Shown here: positions 1 through 12,700 of the stretch, piece after piece
Position numbering within the stretch: position 1 is the stretch's first letter
Layout of the letters: each line of letters begins with the position of its first letter
Assembly: GCF_032362555.1 (NCBI RefSeq)
Contig: NC_083514.1
Location: forward strand, 1 to 64,000
Direction of reading: 5' to 3'
DNA length: 64,000 nt
Origin: Amyelois transitella
Taxonomy: Eukaryota; Arthropoda; Insecta; Lepidoptera; Pyralidae
The notes under the pieces: generated by a model
What the model saw: only the letters and a program-made list of their open reading frames with translations
Told to the model about the DNA's origin: nothing
Databases searched by the model: none
Made by a program: the position numbers and the translations under genes

Positions 1-3000
1 CTAACCTAACCTAACCTAACCTAACCTAACCTAACCTAACCTAACCTAACCTAACCTAACCTAACCTAACCTAACCTAACCTAACCTAACCTAACCTAAC
101 CTAACCTAACCTAACCTAACCTAACCTAACCTAACCTAACCTAACCTAACCTAACCTAACCTAACCTAACCTAACCTAACCTAACCTAACCTAACCTAAC
201 CTAACCTAACCTAACCTAACCTAACCTAACCTAACCTAACCTAACCTAACCTAACCTAACCTAACCTAACCTAACCTAACCTAACCTAACCTAACCTAAC
301 CTAACCTAACCTAACCTAACCTAACCTAACCTAACCTAACCTAACCTAACCTAACCTAACCTAACCTAACCTAACCTAACCTAACCTAACCTAACCTAAC
401 CTAACCTAACCTAACCTAACCTAACCTAACCTAACCTAACCTAACCTAACCTAACCTAACCTAACCTAACCTAACCTAACCTAACCTAACCTAACCTAAC
501 CTAACCTAACCTAACCTAACCTAACCTAACCTAACCTAACCTAACCTAACCTAACCTAACCTAACCTAACCTAACCTAACCTAACCTAACCTAACCTAAC
601 CTAACCTAACCTAACCTAACCTAACCTAACCTAACCTAACCTAACCTAACCTAACCTAACCTAACCTAACCTAACCTAACCTAACCTAACCTAACCTAAC
701 CTAACCTAACCTAACCTAACCTAACCTAACCTAACCTAACCTAACCTAACCTAACCTAACCTAACCTAACCTAACCTAACCTAACCTAACCTAACCTAAC
801 CTAACCTAACCTAACCTAACCTAACCTAACCTAACCTAACCTAACCTAACCTAACCTAACCTAACCTAACCTAACCTAACCTAACCTAACCTAACCTAAC
901 CTAACCTAACCTAACCTAACCTAACCTAACCTAACCTAACCTAACCTAACCTAACCTAACCTAACCTAACCTAACCTAACCTAACCTAACCTAACCTAAC
1001 CTAACCTAACCTAACCTAACCTAACCTAACCTAACCTAACCTAACCTAACCTAACCTAACCTAACCTAACCTAACCTAACCTAACCTAACCTAACCTAAC
1101 CTAACCTAACCTAACCTAACCTAACCTAACCTAACCTAACCTAACCTAACCTAACCTAACCTAACCTAACCTAACCTAACCTAACCTAACCTAACCTAAC
1201 CTAACCTAACCTAACCTAACCTAACCTAACCTAACCTAACCTAACCTAACCTAACCTAACCTAACCTAACCTAACCTAACCTAACCTAACCTAACCTAAC
1301 CTAACCTAACCTAACCTAACCTAACCTAACCTAACCTAACCTAACCTAACCTAACCTAACCTAACCTAACCTAACCTAACCTAACCTAACCTAACCTAAC
1401 CTAACCTAACCTAACCTAACCTAACCTAACCTAACCTAACCTAACCTAACCTAACCTAACCTAACCTAACCTAACCTAACCTAACCTAACCTAACCTAAC
1501 CTAACCTAACCTAACCTAACCTAACCTAACCTAACCTAACCTAACCTAACCTAACCTAACCTAACCTAACCTAACCTAACCTAACCTAACCTAACCTAAC
1601 CTAACCTAACCTAACCTAACCTAACCTAACCTAACCTAACCTAACCTAACCTAACCTAACCTAACCTAACCTAACCTAACCTAACCTAACCTAACCTAAC
1701 CTAACCTAACCTAACCTAACCTAACCTAACCTAACCTAACCTAACCTAACCTAACCTAACCTAACCTAACCTAACCTAACCTAACCTAACCTAACCTAAC
1801 CTAACCTAACCTAACCTAACCTAACCTAACCTAACCTAACCTAACCTAACCTAACCTAACCTAACCTAACCTAACCTAACCTAACCTAACCTAACCTAAC
1901 CTAACCTAACCTAACCTAACCTAACCTAACCTAACCTAACCTAACCTAACCTAACCTAACCTAACCTAACCTAACCTAACCTAACCTAACCTAACCTAAC
2001 CTAACCTAACCTAACCTAACCTAACCTAACCTAACCTAACCTAACCTAACCTAACCTAACCTAACCTAACCTAACCTAACCTAACCTAACCTAACCTAAC
2101 CTAACCTAACCTAACCTAACCTAACCTAACCTAACCTAACCTAACCTAACCTAACCTAACCTAACCTAACCTAACCTAACCTAACCTAACCTAACCTAAC
2201 CTAACCTAACCTAACCTAACCTAACCTAACCTAACCTAACCTAACCTAACCTAACCTAACCTAACCTAACCTAACCTAACCTAACCTAACCTAACCTAAC
2301 CTAACCTAACCTAACCTAACCTAACCTAACCTAACCTAACCTAACCTAACCTAACCTAACCTAACCTAACCTAACCTAACCTAACCTAACCTAACCTAAC
2401 CTAACCTAACCTAACCTAACCTAACCTAACCTAACCTAACCTAACCTAACCTAACCTAACCTAACCTAACCTAACCTAACCTAACCTAACCTAACCTAAC
2501 CTAACCTAACCTAACCTAACCTAACCTAACCTAACCTAACCTAACCTAACCTAACCTAACCTAACCTAACCTAACCTAACCTAACCTAACCTAACCTAAC
2601 CTAACCTAACCTAACCTAACCTAACCTAACCTAACCTAACCTAACCTAACCTAACCTAACCTAACCTAACCTAACCTAACCTAACCTAACCTAACCTAAC
2701 CTAACCTAACCTAACCTAACCTAACCTAACCTAACCTAACCTAACCTAACCTAACCTAACCTAACCTAACCTAACCTAACCTAACCTAACCTAACCTAAC
2801 CTAACCTAACCTAACCTAACCTAACCTAACCTAACCTAACCTAACCTAACCTAACCTAACCTAACCTAACCTAACCTAACCTAACCTAACCTAACCTAAC
2901 CTAACCTAACCTAACCTAACCTAACCTAACCTAACCTAACCTAACCTAACCTAACCTAACCTAACCTAACCTAACCTAACCTAACCTAACCTAACCTAAC

Positions 3001-4597
3001 CTAACCTAACCTAACCTAACCTAACCTAACCTAACCTAACCTAACCTAACCTAACCTAACCTAACCTAACCTAACCTAACCTAACCTAACCTAACCTAAC
3101 CTAACCTAACCTAACCTAACCTAACCTAACCTAACCTAACCTAACCTAACCTAACCTAACCTAACCTAACCTAACCTAACCTAACCTAACCTAACCTAAC
3201 CTAACCTAACCTAACCTAACCTAACCTAACCTAACCTAACCTAACCTAACCTAACCTAACCTAACCTAACCTAACCTAACCTAACCTAACCTAACCTAAC
3301 CTAACCTAACCTAACCTAACCTAACCTAACCTAACCTAACCTAACCTAACCTAACCTAACCTAACCTAACCTAACCTAACCTAACCTAACCTAACCTAAC
3401 CTAACCTAACCTAACCTAACCTAACCTAACCTAACCTAACCTAACCTAACCTAACCTAACCTAACCTAACCTAACCTAACCTAACCTAACCTAACCTAAC
3501 CTAACCTAACCTAACCTAACCTAACCTAACCTAACCTAACCTAACCTAACCTAACCTAACCTAACCTAACCTAACCTAACCTAACCTAACCTAACCTAAC
3601 CTAACCTAACCTAACCTAACCTAACCTAACCTAACCTAACCTAACCTAACCTAACCTAACCTAACCTAACCTAACCTAACCTAACCTAACCTAACCTAAC
3701 CTAACCTAACCTAACCTAACCTAACCTAACCTAACCTAACCTAACCTAACCTAACCTAACCTAACCTAACCTAACCTAACCTAACCTAACCTAACCTAAC
3801 CTAACCTAACCTAACCTAACCTAACCTAACCTAACCTAACCTAACCTAACCTAACCTAACCTAACCTAACCTAACCTAACCTAACCTAACCTAACCTAAC
3901 CTAACCTAACCTAACCTAACCTAACCTAACCTAACCTAACCTAACCTAACCTAACCTAACCTAACCTAACCTAACCTAACCTAACCTAACCTAACCTAAC
4001 CTAACCTAACCTAACCTAACCTAACCTAACCTAACCTAACCTAACCTAACCTAACCTAACCTAACCTAACCTAACCTAACCTAACTCTAACCTAACCTAA
4101 CCTAACCTAACCTAACCTAACCTAACCTAACCTAACCTAACCTAACCTAACCTAACCTAACCTAACCTAACCTAACCTAACCTAACCTAACCTAACCTAA
4201 CCTAACCTAACCTAACCTAACCTAACCTAACCTAACCTAACCTAACCTAACCTAACCTAACCTAACCTAACCTAACCTAACCTAACCTAACCTAACCTAA
4301 CCTAACCTAACCTAACCTAACCTAACCTAACCTAACCTAACCTAACCTAACCTAACCTAACCTAACCTAACCTAACCTAACCTAACCTAACCTAACCTAA
4401 CCTAACCTAACCTAACCTAACCTAACCTAACCTAACCTAACCTAACCTAACCTAACCTAACCTAACCTAACCTAACCTAACCTAACCTAACCTAACCTAA
4501 CCTAACCTAACCTAACCTAACCTAACCTAACCTAACCTAACCTAACCTAACCTAACCTAACCTAACCTAACCTAACCTAACCTAACCTAACCTAACC
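1..4597. repeat. Telomere array (CCTAA)n
   Basis: About 919 head-to-tail copies of CCTAA fill the start of the window. TTAGG is the standard insect telomere repeat, and with CCTAA on this strand the G-rich strand runs 3' toward position 1, as at a real left chromosome end. The only irregular unit I found is a 6-nt CTCTAA at 4085-4090. The array stops after CCTAACC at 4597, where the first retrotransposon begins. The true length may exceed what is assembled. Confidence 0.97.
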
Positions 4598-6944
4598 ATC
4601 CCATCTCTTGTGTACCCATACCCACTTGTGATACCTTGATCTCTTCGTCTTGACGCCGCCATCCATTCTGCATACCAGCCGTCTCCATATCCTCGAATTT
4701 TTCATACTATTTTGTCATTTTTCTTCTGTTACGATTTTTCAGTAGTTCAATCATCCATTTTTGTCTAAAAACCGAATTTTTTCTTCCGGACCCCCCCTTA
4801 AGTACTTCTGATTATTGTTCGGGCTGCCTATCCCGTCATTTTGAGCCATCCCCGGGCAAAATACGCGAAAAATTCGCCCCCCCGCCCACCCTAGTTTCAT
4901 CAGGTAGGTAAGGACCGCTCGCCGACGTAAGTCGAAAGCGAAAATCGACTTTTTTCCTGAGTGAATTTTTTCGTTTTCGGCTATCGCTTAGTGTTGGTCC
5001 CGTCCTAAAATTAGTTCCTAAGTAGATTTCAACCCATTAAAAGCAATAGTTTTTATTATTTACAGTTGGTTTTTGATTTTCATATTGAATAAATTTTCAC
5101 TTACACACCGACGAGACCATGGGGCTCACCCGGTCTCCCACCCGGAAGGAGGCGACTAATCGACCTCCCCCTGCACCCCCCAATCGCCCTTCGCGGTCTT
5201 CATCACCCGTGGCAGGCCATTCCAGGGCCTTCCTAACAACAGCTGGCCTCTCCGATCGCACTCGTGTGAACATTGCGCCTATTAGCGAGATGGAGGATGA
5301 GGATCTCCTAACCCCCAGCATAGATTTCCAACTCTCTCCCGGATCAGACATGCCCCACCTTCGGTACATGTCTGACACTGAAACACCCGAAGTGAGTGAC
5401 GCCACTGCCTCACAAACAACCACCAAAGTTGCGCCCGCTAAAAAACCAACCGCCACCAAGTCCAGCAAATCCTCCAGCACCATGATAATTGAACTGCCCG
5501 CTCGCTCCGAGGACGTGAAGAGTCTTGACTCTTTCATGACGGTAGTCACCAAACTGACGTACACCATTAACAAAGCCGTTAATGAGGGGAAGAGCGTCAC
5601 AGCCACCAACAAGCGGCTTATCGCGGCTGCGGCGCAAGAGATTCAGAGATCTGCGCAGGCGTTGGCAAAGATCAATGAGGCCGGGCCAACGGTCGCGATT
5701 GCGCCGGTTCCTCCGACTCCGGAGATCCTCCCGGACCAGAGCACATTGCTCTCTATTATTCGGGAGAGTATCCGCGAGGAACTCAAGGCCATGACGCCGA
5801 CGACGCCAGCGCCCTCTCCACCAGCGCCTGCTAAATCCTTCGCCGCGGCCGTGGCGACGCCCTCCCCCCCCAAGAGCATTCCTCCTCCTTCGCGCACTCT
5901 ACCATCGATCATTATAAAGGCTAAGGAGTCTAGTGACAAGCAGCCGGTCGTATATGATGAATGGAGGAAACACATTTCGTTCCGGAAAACAACATTCGCT
6001 CCCTCAAAAGTTAAACCTCTGCGCCAGAATATGCTAAAAGTCGAGTTCGATACGAATGAACAACGCGATAGTATCCTCCAGAAAGTCAACAGTATACCCG
6101 GTATTGCAGCAGAGGAGTCGAGACTCCGTCGCCCACTCATTATTCTCAAGGGAATTAGCAAAGAGGTCCAGAGGGAGGAACTGGTGGACATCATAAGCCA
6201 TCAGAACCAAATCCCGAGCGAAGAAATCCGCCTTTGCTTCCTCTTGAACAACCGAAACGAGCGCTTCTACAATGCGGTGTTGGAGGTGGCCCCGGCGATC
6301 CGGCGCAGGCTGGTCGAAGGGGAGCGCGCGAATGTGGAGCACCAGCGGGTGCACGTGGCGGACTTCAGCCGCTTCGTGCAGTGCTATAAGTGCCTGCAGT
6401 TCGGTCACACTAACAGCAAGTGCACCGCAGAGTCCCACCCGTGCGCCCACTGTGGCTCCACTGAGCACCAAATCAACTCGTGCCCCGTTCGCGCCGATCC
6501 CAATAAGGCGTGTTGCTACAACTGCAAGTCTGTGCGTAGTGCCAATACTAGCCACTCAGCCACCGATAACAAATTGTGCCCTCGCATAGTCAATGCCATT
6601 AAAGCTTTACAAGACAGCACTGACTACGGCTATTAGTAGCAAATCGTCCACCCATGCTGCAAATATGCGCCTCAACGAGAAAGTAGATCATTGTAATTTT
6701 AACGCCTATCAATATATGGAAGACTCGCCTTGTAATACCACATATCACAAATTATTCAAATAGTCACAATTCTTAGTAAAAGCAGATCAATGGCACCTAA
6801 TTTCAAAAAACATAGCTCTAGATAATTAGCGAAGATGGGTATCTGTATCAAATAGCAGAGACCCATCAACGCTACACTTATCAAGCAGTTATACACAGTA
6901 TACCCATCTAATAAATAATTCATTGCCAAACAAAAAACTTAGCA

Positions 6945-6978
<34 letters not shown>
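4598..6978 (+). mobile_element. TRAS-like R1-clade LINE, ORF2 deleted (gag-only copy)
   Basis: A 2.4 kb element flanked on both sides by telomere repeat, ending in 31 A's (6948-6978) followed directly by CCTAACC. The 5' UTR (4598-5118) and ORF1 (5119-6636) are homologous to the full-length element at 7196-13580. After the ORF1 stop only about 100 bp resembling the 3' end of the other element's ORF2 remains, then a shared 3' UTR; compare the segment around 6848-6870 with 13455-13480. So nearly all of ORF2, with endonuclease and reverse transcriptase, is missing. Poly(A) followed by CCTAA is the TRAS orientation; SART elements insert the other way. It cannot move by its own enzymes but could be mobilised in trans. 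Confidence 0.9.
5119..6636 (+). CDS. Gag-like ORF1 protein of the TRAS-like element (gag-only copy)
   Basis: A 505-residue open frame without interruption. The N-terminal third is rich in Pro, Ser and Thr. A middle segment (about residues 125-190) is conserved with the ORF1 at 8218. The C-terminus carries retroviral-type zinc knuckles: CX2CX4HX4C at about 422-435 and about 442-455, then a third, altered Cys-rich motif at about 466-488. This three-knuckle arrangement is typical of R1-clade ORF1 proteins, which bind the element RNA and, in TRAS and SART, carry it to telomeres in the nucleus. The frame is fully open although ORF2 is gone, so the copy is either young or maintained for the protein alone. 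The start at 5119 matches the aligned start at 8218 (same MxLTRSPTRKEATNRPPP context). Confidence 0.88.
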   Translation: MGLTRSPTRKEATNRPPPAPPNRPSRSSSPVAGHSRAFLTTAGLSDRTRVNIAPISEMEDEDLLTPSIDFQLSPGSDMPHLRYMSDTETPEVSDATASQTTTKVAPAKKPTATKSSKSSSTMIIELPARSEDVKSLDSFMTVVTKLTYTINKAVNEGKSVTATNKRLIAAAAQEIQRSAQALAKINEAGPTVAIAPVPPTPEILPDQSTLLSIIRESIREELKAMTPTTPAPSPPAPAKSFAAAVATPSPPKSIPPPSRTLPSIIIKAKESSDKQPVVYDEWRKHISFRKTTFAPSKVKPLRQNMLKVEFDTNEQRDSILQKVNSIPGIAAEESRLRRPLIILKGISKEVQREELVDIISHQNQIPSEEIRLCFLLNNRNERFYNAVLEVAPAIRRRLVEGERANVEHQRVHVADFSRFVQCYKCLQFGHTNSKCTAESHPCAHCGSTEHQINSCPVRADPNKACCYNCKSVRSANTSHSATDNKLCPRIVNAIKALQDSTDYGY

Positions 6979-6981
<3 letters not shown>

Positions 6982-7195
6982 AACCTAACCTAACCTAACC
7001 TAACCTAACCTAACCTAACCTAACCTAACCTAACCTAACCTAACCTAACCTAACCTAACCTAACCTAACCTAACCTAACCTAACCTAACCTAACCTAACC
7101 TAACCTAACCTAACCTAACCTAACCTAACCTAACCTAACCTAACCTAACCTAACCTAACCTAACCTAACCTAACCTAACCTAACCTAACCTAACC
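6979..7195. repeat. Telomere repeat block between two LINEs
   Basis: About 43 copies of CCTAA between the poly(A) tail of the first element and the 5' end of the second. It shows that each element lies separately in telomere repeat rather than being joined tail to head. Confidence 0.97.
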
Positions 7196-7976
7196 ACCCA
7201 TCTCTTGAGTGTCCACACCCGATTGTTGTACCTCATTCTCTTCGTCTCGACGCCGCCTTCGATCCTGCATACCCATTTTGTCTGTTCATCCCAGTTTTTC
7301 ATATAGTTTTGCCGATTTTCGTTCCTAACGGTTTTTCTTCAATTCAAATACCTATTTTCGATCCTAGACTCAGTTTTTCCCTCCGAACCCTCCCTAAATA
7401 CATTTAAATACCGTTCCCGCTGCCTATCCCTACATTTTGAGCCCTTCCCGGAAAAAATCCGTTCATATTTGCCTTTGTTATTTTGGTTTTAGTAGTTTCA
7501 GCTTTCAAAAATTACACTTTTTTGCGTTTAATTCAAATTTTTCTATCTAACATTGTTTTACTAGCTTCTGTCTATCATCCAGGTTCCCATCCCCCATCTT
7601 TTGACATATAAATCGTTAAAATCTGTTCAGTAGTTTTTAAGTTATCGAATTTTTTCCGGTTTTCATATACGAACCGAGGTTACCTTATACCTCGCACCCA
7701 TAGAACGGGCACCCATCTCTTGAGTGTCCACACCCGATTGTTGTACCTCATTCTCTTCGTCTCGACGCCGCCTTCGATCCTGCATACCCATTTTGTCTGT
7801 TCATCCCAGTTTTTCATATAGTTTTGCCGATTTTCGTTCCTAACGGTTTTTCTTCAATTCAAATACCTATTTTCGATCCTAGACTCAGTTTTTCCCTCCG
7901 AACCCTCCCTAAATACATTTAAATACCGTTCCCGCTGCCTATCCCTACATTTTGAGCCCTTCCCGGAAAAAATCCG
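7196..7976 (+). repeat. Duplicated 5' UTR block (266 bp x 2, 515 bp apart)
   Basis: Positions 7196-7461 and 7711-7976 are identical by eye over 266 bp. Between them (7462-7710) lies about 249 bp found nowhere else in the window. The second copy is the one aligned with the 5' end of the element at 4598: distance to the ORF1 start is 507 bp here and 521 bp there. The first block is therefore an extra 5' monomer. Tandem 5' monomers act as promoters in mouse L1; that role here is only inferred. Confidence 0.9.
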
Positions 7977-8217
7977 CGAAAAAATCGCCCCCCCGCCCAC
8001 CCTTGTTTTCTCAGCTAGGTAAGGATCGCTCGCCGACGTAAGTAGAAACCGAAATTCGACTTTTTTCCCTGTTAATTTTTCTTCGTTCTGATTTGTATAG
8101 ACTATTCTTCTGGTGATAAAAACAGGTTTAGATTTGATTCCATACCTCTGGCAGTCATAGTTTTGTTGTACAGCTCAATATTGTTCACTCATTTTGGTGA
8201 AAGTTTAGTCTCTTGCC

Positions 8218-9753
8218 ATGGTGCTCACCCGGTCTCCTACCCGTAAGGAGGCGACTAATCGTCCTCCCCCTGAACCCCCCACGCCCCCTCCACCTTCTTC
8301 TCCACCTTTACCGAGCCATTCTAGGGCCTTTTTAACATCGGCTGGCCCCTCCGACCGCACCCAAACAAATATTTCACCCGTTTGCGAAATCGGCACTCTG
8401 CTCACCCCCAATGTGGACCTCCAAGTGCCTTCCGACCCAGAAACGCCTCGTCTGCAGTACATGTCGGACAGTGAGTCGGCTAGCAGCTCACAAATTAGCA
8501 TCGCAAGCACAAGCACAAGCATCAATCCCCAATTATCCATACCTCAAATACCTACAAAAACTGCACCTACCCCTAAACCAACCACTAGTAAATCCGGCAA
8601 GTCATCAGCCAGCAACACGGTCATCGAGTTGCCGGCTCGCTCGGATGAGGTGAAAGGCATAGATTCTTTCATGGCCGTAGTCACCAAATTAACGTACACC
8701 ATAAATAAAGCCGTCAATGAGGGAAAAAGTGTAACAGCCAACAACAAGCGACTCATTGCGGCAGCGGCGCAAGAGATCCAGAGAACTGCGCAAGCGCTGG
8801 TCAAGATCAATGAGGCCGAGCCCGCTACTGTGCCCCCGACTGCTGAAACTCTCCCGGATCAGAGCTCAATTGTCTCTGTAATCCGTGAGAGCATTCGCGA
8901 GGAGCTAAAAGCGATGTTGCCCGCCTCAGTACCCGCTCCGCCAATACTCACCAAATCCTTCGCCGCGGCCGTGTCGGCGCCGCCTCCACCCAAGCTCTCT
9001 CCCCCTGCGCGTACACTGCCTTCGATCATCGTGAAGGCCAAGGAAACCGGTGACAAGCAGCCGGTGGTGTACGATGAGTGGAAGAAAAATATATCTTTCC
9101 GTAATACTACCTATGCTCCCTCAAAAGTGAAATCTTTGCGCCAGAATATGTTAAAAGTTGAGTTCGACACCGCCGAACAGCGTAACGAAGTGTTGCAAAA
9201 AGTCAACAACATCCCCGGTATTGTCGCAGAGGAGTCTAAACTCCGCCGACCCCTCATTATCCTAAAGGGAGTCAGCAAGGAGATACAGAGAGAGGAATTG
9301 GTGGACATTGTGAGTCACCAAAATCAAATTCCACCTGAGGACATCCGACTCTGCTTTCTCCTGAAGAATCGTAATGACCGCTTCTTCAATGCGGTGCTAG
9401 AAGTTGCTCCGGCGATCCGGCGCAGGTTAGTTGAAGGAGAGCGTGCGAACGTGGAGCACCAGCGGGTGCACGTGGCGGACTTCAGCCGCTTCGTGCAATG
9501 TTATAAGTGCCTGCAGTTCGGGCACACGAACAACAAATGCACCGCTGAGTTCTACCCGTGCGCCCACTGTGGCTCCACTGCACACCACATCAACTCTTGC
9601 CCCGACCGCGCCGACCCCAGCAAAAAATGTTGCTTTAACTGCAAGACAGTACGCAGCGCTAACACCAACCACACAGCCACAGACAACAAAAATTGCCCCA
9701 GAATAGTTAATGCCATTAAAGCCCTACAAGGAAGTACCGACTATGGTTATTAA
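8218..9753 (+). CDS. Gag-like ORF1 protein of the full-length TRAS-like element
   Basis: 511 residues. Pro/Ser-rich N-terminus, conserved central helical region, then zinc knuckles at about 428-441 and 448-461 (both CX2CX4HX4C) and a third Cys-rich motif at about 472-494. Homologous along its length to the ORF1 at 5119, with the C-terminal half nearly identical. R1-clade ORF1 proteins form a ribonucleoprotein with element RNA and are needed for telomere targeting of TRAS/SART. The stop (TAA, 9751-9753) overlaps the ORF2 start region, suggesting coupled translation of ORF2. The ATG at 8218 follows a long leader and is the first in this frame. Confidence 0.92.
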   Translation: MVLTRSPTRKEATNRPPPEPPTPPPPSSPPLPSHSRAFLTSAGPSDRTQTNISPVCEIGTLLTPNVDLQVPSDPETPRLQYMSDSESASSSQISIASTSTSINPQLSIPQIPTKTAPTPKPTTSKSGKSSASNTVIELPARSDEVKGIDSFMAVVTKLTYTINKAVNEGKSVTANNKRLIAAAAQEIQRTAQALVKINEAEPATVPPTAETLPDQSSIVSVIRESIREELKAMLPASVPAPPILTKSFAAAVSAPPPPKLSPPARTLPSIIVKAKETGDKQPVVYDEWKKNISFRNTTYAPSKVKSLRQNMLKVEFDTAEQRNEVLQKVNNIPGIVAEESKLRRPLIILKGVSKEIQREELVDIVSHQNQIPPEDIRLCFLLKNRNDRFFNAVLEVAPAIRRRLVEGERANVEHQRVHVADFSRFVQCYKCLQFGHTNNKCTAEFYPCAHCGSTAHHINSCPDRADPSKKCCFNCKTVRSANTNHTATDNKNCPRIVNAIKALQGSTDYGY

Positions 9754-12700
9754 TCACAAACTAAAAATAATCCAGTGCAACCTTCAGCGCTCATACGTTT
9801 CACAGCAGGAGTTTTTTAGGTACTTCCACCTAAACTCCTACGATGTGGCCCTTATCTCTGAACCGTATGTTGGTACTTCCTTGGAGGTGAAACCGCCTCC
9901 GGGCATCACAATCTACCAGTTCCCAATGGGATCTCGAGTTAAAGCGTGCATAGCAACTACGTCAAAAGTGGCCGCCCTTGGAGTTACGCAACTATCCACG
10001 GCAAACTTTGCAGTTATCAGAGTCAGCCTGGGGCTGAACAACTTAGAAATCGCTTCTCTTTACATCGAGCCTAACGTCGATAATGACGATACCATTGGCA
10101 AATTGAACCGGTTTCTTCAAACACCTGGCTCCGCCTGGAGACTAGTCGGCGGCGACGCCAACGGCTGTCACCAGGAGTGGGGAGAATGTTCTGCAAATTC
10201 TCGCGGGGAGGACCTCGTTGCGGTTATGGCATCGCACAACATGTCAGTCTGCAACGTGGGTCACGACCCTACCTTTGAAGCCATTCGCCACGGCGCTCAC
10301 TGTTCCTCGATAGTTGACGTCACCTATTCATCTCAGTATCTGGCGGATGCGGTACACAACTGGCGAGTTAATCGCGACGCATGCCCATCATCTGACCATA
10401 ATGCTGTAGACTACGAGATATTCACCTCGGGCAAACCCGACAAGCCGAAACGCAGCACTACATTCAGATTCTCGACGTATCGAGCCGATTGGGCTAAATT
10501 CCGAGAAAAACTCAACGAGAGACTGGAACCTCTTGTCGCACAGACCGATTTTAGCTCTCTCACTAACGCTGGCCTCGATCGTGTGGTTGACCGCCTAACT
10601 GCAAACGTGCAGGGAACGTGCTATAGCGTGCTTCCCCGCAAACCGGGTTCCAAATTCTACAACCCGTGGTGGTCCGACGAGTTAGAACAGCGAAAGAAGG
10701 AGTGCATCAGACTTCATCATCGCCTTCATGATCTCAAAAAAGCAAAGAGACCCCTCGATGAGGCTATCAAAGCATATCGGGAAGTGAAGCAAGAGTACGC
10801 TCGGACTCTCTCTAAAACATCTACAGAGCACTTTCGACAATTTTGTGAGGCGCAGGGCAAAGAGGACGTTTGGGCCGTTACCAATCGGATAATCAAAGAG
10901 TCCCCATTGAGAAGACCCCCACAAACCCTCAAATGCGACGGGATATTCACTGATAGCGGACCCAACACGGCCTCTGCGCTCCTTAAACACTTCTACCCTG
11001 ACGACACTCCGGACAGCTCGGATCAACAAAAACTAATGCGCGTCGCAATGAACAACCTGCCCAACTCTGAGGACGATTTACCTTTCTCAGTAGCTGAAAT
11101 AAGAGAGCAATTTTCTCACGCCAACCCGAAGAAGGCTCCTGGAGCAGACCACCTGACAGCGGACATTTGCGGTGCAGTTTTTGAGGCCCAACCTGAGTTT
11201 TTGACAGCCCTATACAATAAGTGCCTACAGATTGGATACTTTCCAAAATCCTGGAAGCAAGCGGTTGTCAAAATCTTGCCAAAACCCGGCAAAACCGAAA
11301 TGGACTCGCTCAGCTCATATAGACCTATCGGACTTATCTGCGTGTTCGGGAAGATACTGGAAAGGCTGATCGTCAAGAGAATTATATATAAAGCAGAATG
11401 CGATAACTCTCTAAGCGAAAGGCAGTACGGCTTCAGAGAGCAAGTCTCCACGACTGACGCCCTTGAAAAGGCCATAGAGACCATAAAAACAGCTAAATCC
11501 AAGGGTCTTCAGGTTGTTGCAATATCGCTAGATATCAAGGCCGCGTTTGACAACGCGTGGTGGCCTGCGTTATTCGCGCGCCTCAAGCACGTCAATTGCC
11601 CGAAGAACTTCTATCGCCTCGTCCAGAATTATGTTTCGGAGAGGGTCGTAACGCTGGACTACGCCAACAGCACAGCATCTAAAATGATGACTAAAGGTTG
11701 CGTTCAAGGCTCAGCTTGCGGCCCGGTGTTCTGGAACATGATCCTGGACGAGTTGCTCTCCATGCCACTACCACAGGGCACACACATACAGGCCTTTGCG
11801 GATGATGTTTTGCTGATAGTGGAGGGCGCGACGTGCGAAGAGGTAGAAGCAGTCGCCTCCACCAGCCTCGACCTCATTAGCTCTTGGGGTGAAAGCGTCA
11901 AACTCATGTTTGGTCCGGACAAAACCCAATCCATCTCATTTACACAAAAAACCAAAACGGCTATTATTAAAATGCGTAACACTATAATACCGTTAACTGA
12001 TCAAATAAAAATCCTGGGAGTTATTATAGATTCAAAATTAAATTTTATCCAACATGTCAACTATGTTATCAGAAAGGCCAGTAAAATATTCAAAAATTTA
12101 TGCAAATTCGTCCGGCCAACTTGGGGCGTTCACCCCGAGAATGTAGAGTGTATCTATCGACAAGTCATCGTCCCAATAATCACATATGCAGCAGGCATCT
12201 GGGGCACGGCTACCAAATTCTACTCCGTGCGTCGAGCCCTCAGATCCTTCCAAAGGAGCTTTGCCATCAGGGCAATCCGTGGCTTCCACACCATCTCGGC
12301 GGTCGCAGCCCTGGCTATAGCTCAATTCCCCCCACTCCATCTTGTAATAGACGAGTCTCTCGAAATCCACAGGACCAAAAAGACAGGAATATGTCAGGAA
12401 TTACCAGATGACATAGCACTGTACTCAAAGACCAAAGTAAGAGGCCTTTTACACCCGGCCAAACGAGTCACCATTACCTATGACGAAGCGACAACGCAAG
12501 AGGACACCACTGCACTGATTAATCCTGATGCCCCTAATATTTTCACCGACGGCAGTAAAAAGGAAGACGGGCAGGCGGGGGCTTCGTTTGTGGTAATGAT
12601 GGAAGGACAGCGACCCGTAATCAAGAAATTTAAACTGTGCCGCACCGCCTCAGTATTTATGTGCGAGCTATTCGCCATAGCCGAAGCCCTCAAATGGCTC

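Noticed and set aside
5097-6589. Several antisense and out-of-frame open frames over the first ORF1
   Set aside because: They follow from the GC-rich, Pro/Ser-rich coding bias of ORF1; none has recognisable domains.
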